The translations under genes were made by a program, and so were the position numbers. This document shows, piece by piece, positions 62,399 to 64,000 of a stretch of 64,000 nucleotides of DNA (within the stretch, counting starts at the first letter, position 1; each line of letters starts with the position of its first letter). This DNA is from Yoonia sp. I 8.24 (lineage in GTDB: Bacteria; Pseudomonadota; Alphaproteobacteria; Rhodobacterales; Rhodobacteraceae). Below the pieces are notes generated by a model that was given only the letters and a program-made list of their open reading frames with translations, was not told the origin of the DNA and did no database searches. Where the stretch lies: assembly GCF_022096995.1 (NCBI RefSeq), contig NZ_JACXGQ010000005.1, forward strand, positions 62,001-126,000, in the 5' to 3' direction.

Positions 62399-64000
62399 AT
62401 GGGTAAACTGCGCACGCTTACACGCCGCACGTTTTTGGTTGGATCAACTGCAGTTGCTGGCGGCGTCGCCTTTGGCATTTACCGCGCCAAAGCGCCTTTT
62501 GAAAATCCGAATCTTGCAGGGCTGCCCGAAGGCGCCGCGAGCTTTAATCCATGGGTCATTATCGACGCTGAAAAAATAACGCTCATCGCGCCGCACGCCG
62601 ATAAGGGTCAAGGTGTCTTTTCCGCGCAAGCGGCGATGATTGTCGAAGAATTGGATATTGAACTGGATCAGGTCGAAATCAGTTTTGGCACACCTGACAA
62701 AGCCTATATGAATGGCGCGCTTACCGACGCTATGGTGCCGTTTCCGCAATATGATTATGGGAAAGTCGCCGAAGGGGCGCGGCGTTTTGCAGGCGGTGTC
62801 GTGCGTGCTGCCTTGCCGATCATGGGAACTGGCGGGTCCTCGGCCATGCCTGATAGCTACGATAAACTGCGCGAAGCGGGTGCCGTCGCACGTGAAACGC
62901 TTAAAGCCGCAGCATCGCAACAGGCTGGCGTGCCAATTGAAGGTTTGCGAACAGAAAATGGGGCGGTTTGGCTACCCGACGGCACGGCGCTAACCTACAC
63001 ATCGCTTTCGGCTGCCGCTGCCCAAATAGAGCCCGTCACAAATGTAACGCTACGCGATCCATCGCAATGGCGTATTCTGGGCAAACCGATGGAACGGGTT
63101 GATATTGTTGCCAAGTCAACGGGCACATTGCCTTACGGTGTCGACCATAAAACGGACGGGATGCTATTTGCGACGGTCAAGGTAAACCCCCGTCAAGGCG
63201 GCGTATTAATCAGTCACGACGCCACTGCGGCGCTTGCGATGGAGGGCGTTGTCGACGTCTTTGAAATCACAGGCGGCATTTCTGTCGTCGCCAATAATAC
63301 ATGGACGGCCATACAAGCCGCCAATGCGATCACCTGTGAATGGGGCGAAGCGACCTACCCGCCAGAACAAGACGCGCATTGGACTGCGCTTTCGGCGAGT
63401 TTCACGGATGATAGGCTGAACGCCGAAGCCCGCAATGTTGGCGATGTTGACGCAGCGCCAGGCGCAGAGGTGATCGCGGAATACAGATCCCCATACGTCG
63501 CCCATGCGCCGTTAGAGCCGTTGAACGCCACGATTCTCGTGTCTGATGATCGCGTTGACGTCTGGACCGGGCACCAATTACAAATGTTTGCGGTAGATAT
63601 GGTCGCCAAAATCACTGGCGTGGACAGGGACAACGTGCATCTACACAATCAGTTCATCGGCGGCAGCTTTGGGCATCGGTTGGAATTCGATTATCTGAAA
63701 CAAGCGGCAGAAATTGCTATGAAAATGCGCGGCACACCTGTCAAAATGACCTACTCCCGCGAAGAAGATTTCGCCCATGATTTTCCGCGCCATATCACGA
63801 TGGGCCGCGGGATTGGGAAACACGAGAACGGCAAAGTCACCGCGCTTGATGTGCAAATTGCGGGGCAGTCGGTGATGACTTCGCAGATGTCACGCATTGG
63901 ATTCAGCCTACCCGGCCCGGATACGCAATTGCATGAAGGGGCGTGGGATTACCCCAACCTGAATCTGCCCAATATTCGGGTACGGTCGTATAAAGAAACC
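62399..64000 (+). CDS. iorB: molybdopterin-binding subunit of an IorAB-type dehydrogenase, 3' end outside the window
   Basis: The open frame runs 534 codons to the window edge without a stop. The usual length is about 720-750 aa, so roughly the first 70 percent is present. It has a Tat-like signal (LTRRTFLVGSTAVAGG). Early repeats are WVIIDAEKITLIAPHADKGQG and LPYGVDHKTDGMLFATVKVNP. The cofactor loop IGGSFGHRLEFDY corresponds to GGGFGRR of the family. It is periplasmic, with IorA as partner. Substrate is unknown; membrane-linked aldehyde dehydrogenase or N-heterocycle oxidoreductase are both possible. Confidence 0.88.
   Translation, partial: MGKLRTLTRRTFLVGSTAVAGGVAFGIYRAKAPFENPNLAGLPEGAASFNPWVIIDAEKITLIAPHADKGQGVFSAQAAMIVEELDIELDQVEISFGTPDKAYMNGALTDAMVPFPQYDYGKVAEGARRFAGGVVRAALPIMGTGGSSAMPDSYDKLREAGAVARETLKAAASQQAGVPIEGLRTENGAVWLPDGTALTYTSLSAAAAQIEPVTNVTLRDPSQWRILGKPMERVDIVAKSTGTLPYGVDHKTDGMLFATVKVNPRQGGVLISHDATAALAMEGVVDVFEITGGISVVANNTWTAIQAANAITCEWGEATYPPEQDAHWTALSASFTDDRLNAEARNVGDVDAAPGAEVIAEYRSPYVAHAPLEPLNATILVSDDRVDVWTGHQLQMFAVDMVAKITGVDRDNVHLHNQFIGGSFGHRLEFDYLKQAAEIAMKMRGTPVKMTYSREEDFAHDFPRHITMGRGIGKHENGKVTALDVQIAGQSVMTSQMSRIGFSLPGPDTQLHEGAWDYPNLNLPNIRVRSYKET

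Overview
The window looks like the chromosome of a marine alphaproteobacterium, most likely a member of the Roseobacter group (Rhodobacterales). This is inferred from moderate GC content, dense operons joined by ATGA/GTGA overlaps, and gene content: alginate and uronate catabolism, ArsJ, HemP/HmuSTUV, a TonB/ExbBD operon and a cobalamin riboswitch. No rRNA, tRNA, insertion sequence, phage or CRISPR array was recognised.

Layout. (1) 0.1-4.2 kb: arsenic operon with an ArsR-arsenate reductase fusion, the GAPDH/ArsJ organoarsenical efflux pair and the arsenite carrier ACR3. (2) 4.6-13.2 kb: a GntR-controlled alginate operon with an AlgS/M1/M2/Q-type ABC importer, a cytoplasmic PL15 exo-oligoalginate lyase and an SDR resembling DEH reductase. 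(3) 13.2-17.2 kb: a MATE pump and the capsule/Kdo genes kpsS and kpsF. (4) 17.1-23.1 kb: a TetR repressor facing an RND efflux operon with two membrane-fusion proteins. (5) 23.2-30.4 kb: the 2-oxoadipate dioxygenase HglS, then on the minus strand a nucleobase/nucleoside ABC importer with a CodA-like deaminase. (6) 30.5-38.2 kb: a GntR regulator facing a uronate operon (uxaC, kdgF, kduI, kduD, uxuB, uxuA) and a sugar 1-dehydrogenase. (7) 38.4-39.6 kb: two unrecognised exported proteins.

(8) 39.6-49.1 kb is the most unusual part. A large SAM/class III cyclase/AAA/TPR signalling protein is divergent from a ribosomal-peptide cluster. The precursor peptide (43174-43680) carries 19 Cys residues in its core, every one in the tripeptide Ala-Cys-Met. 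It is followed by a complete azole synthetase: an E1-like C protein, a YcaO protein with a PxPxP-type C terminus, and a SagB dehydrogenase. A TonB-dependent receptor follows on the same strand. No exporter or leader peptidase is visible.

(9) 49.3-58.4 kb: heme acquisition, with a small unknown ORF and hemP facing hmuVUTS, then a second TonB-dependent receptor and exbB-exbD-exbD-tonB. (10) 58.5-61.9 kb: a cobalamin riboswitch and a BtuCDF-like importer. (11) 61.9-64.0 kb: iorA and a truncated iorB-type molybdenum hydroxylase.

Working hypothesis (inference): the thiazole-rich peptide made at 43-47 kb is a metal ligand handled by the adjacent TonB-dependent uptake machinery. An alternative is that a toxin-like azole peptide cluster simply lies beside an unrelated iron locus. 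The sequence does not decide between these.
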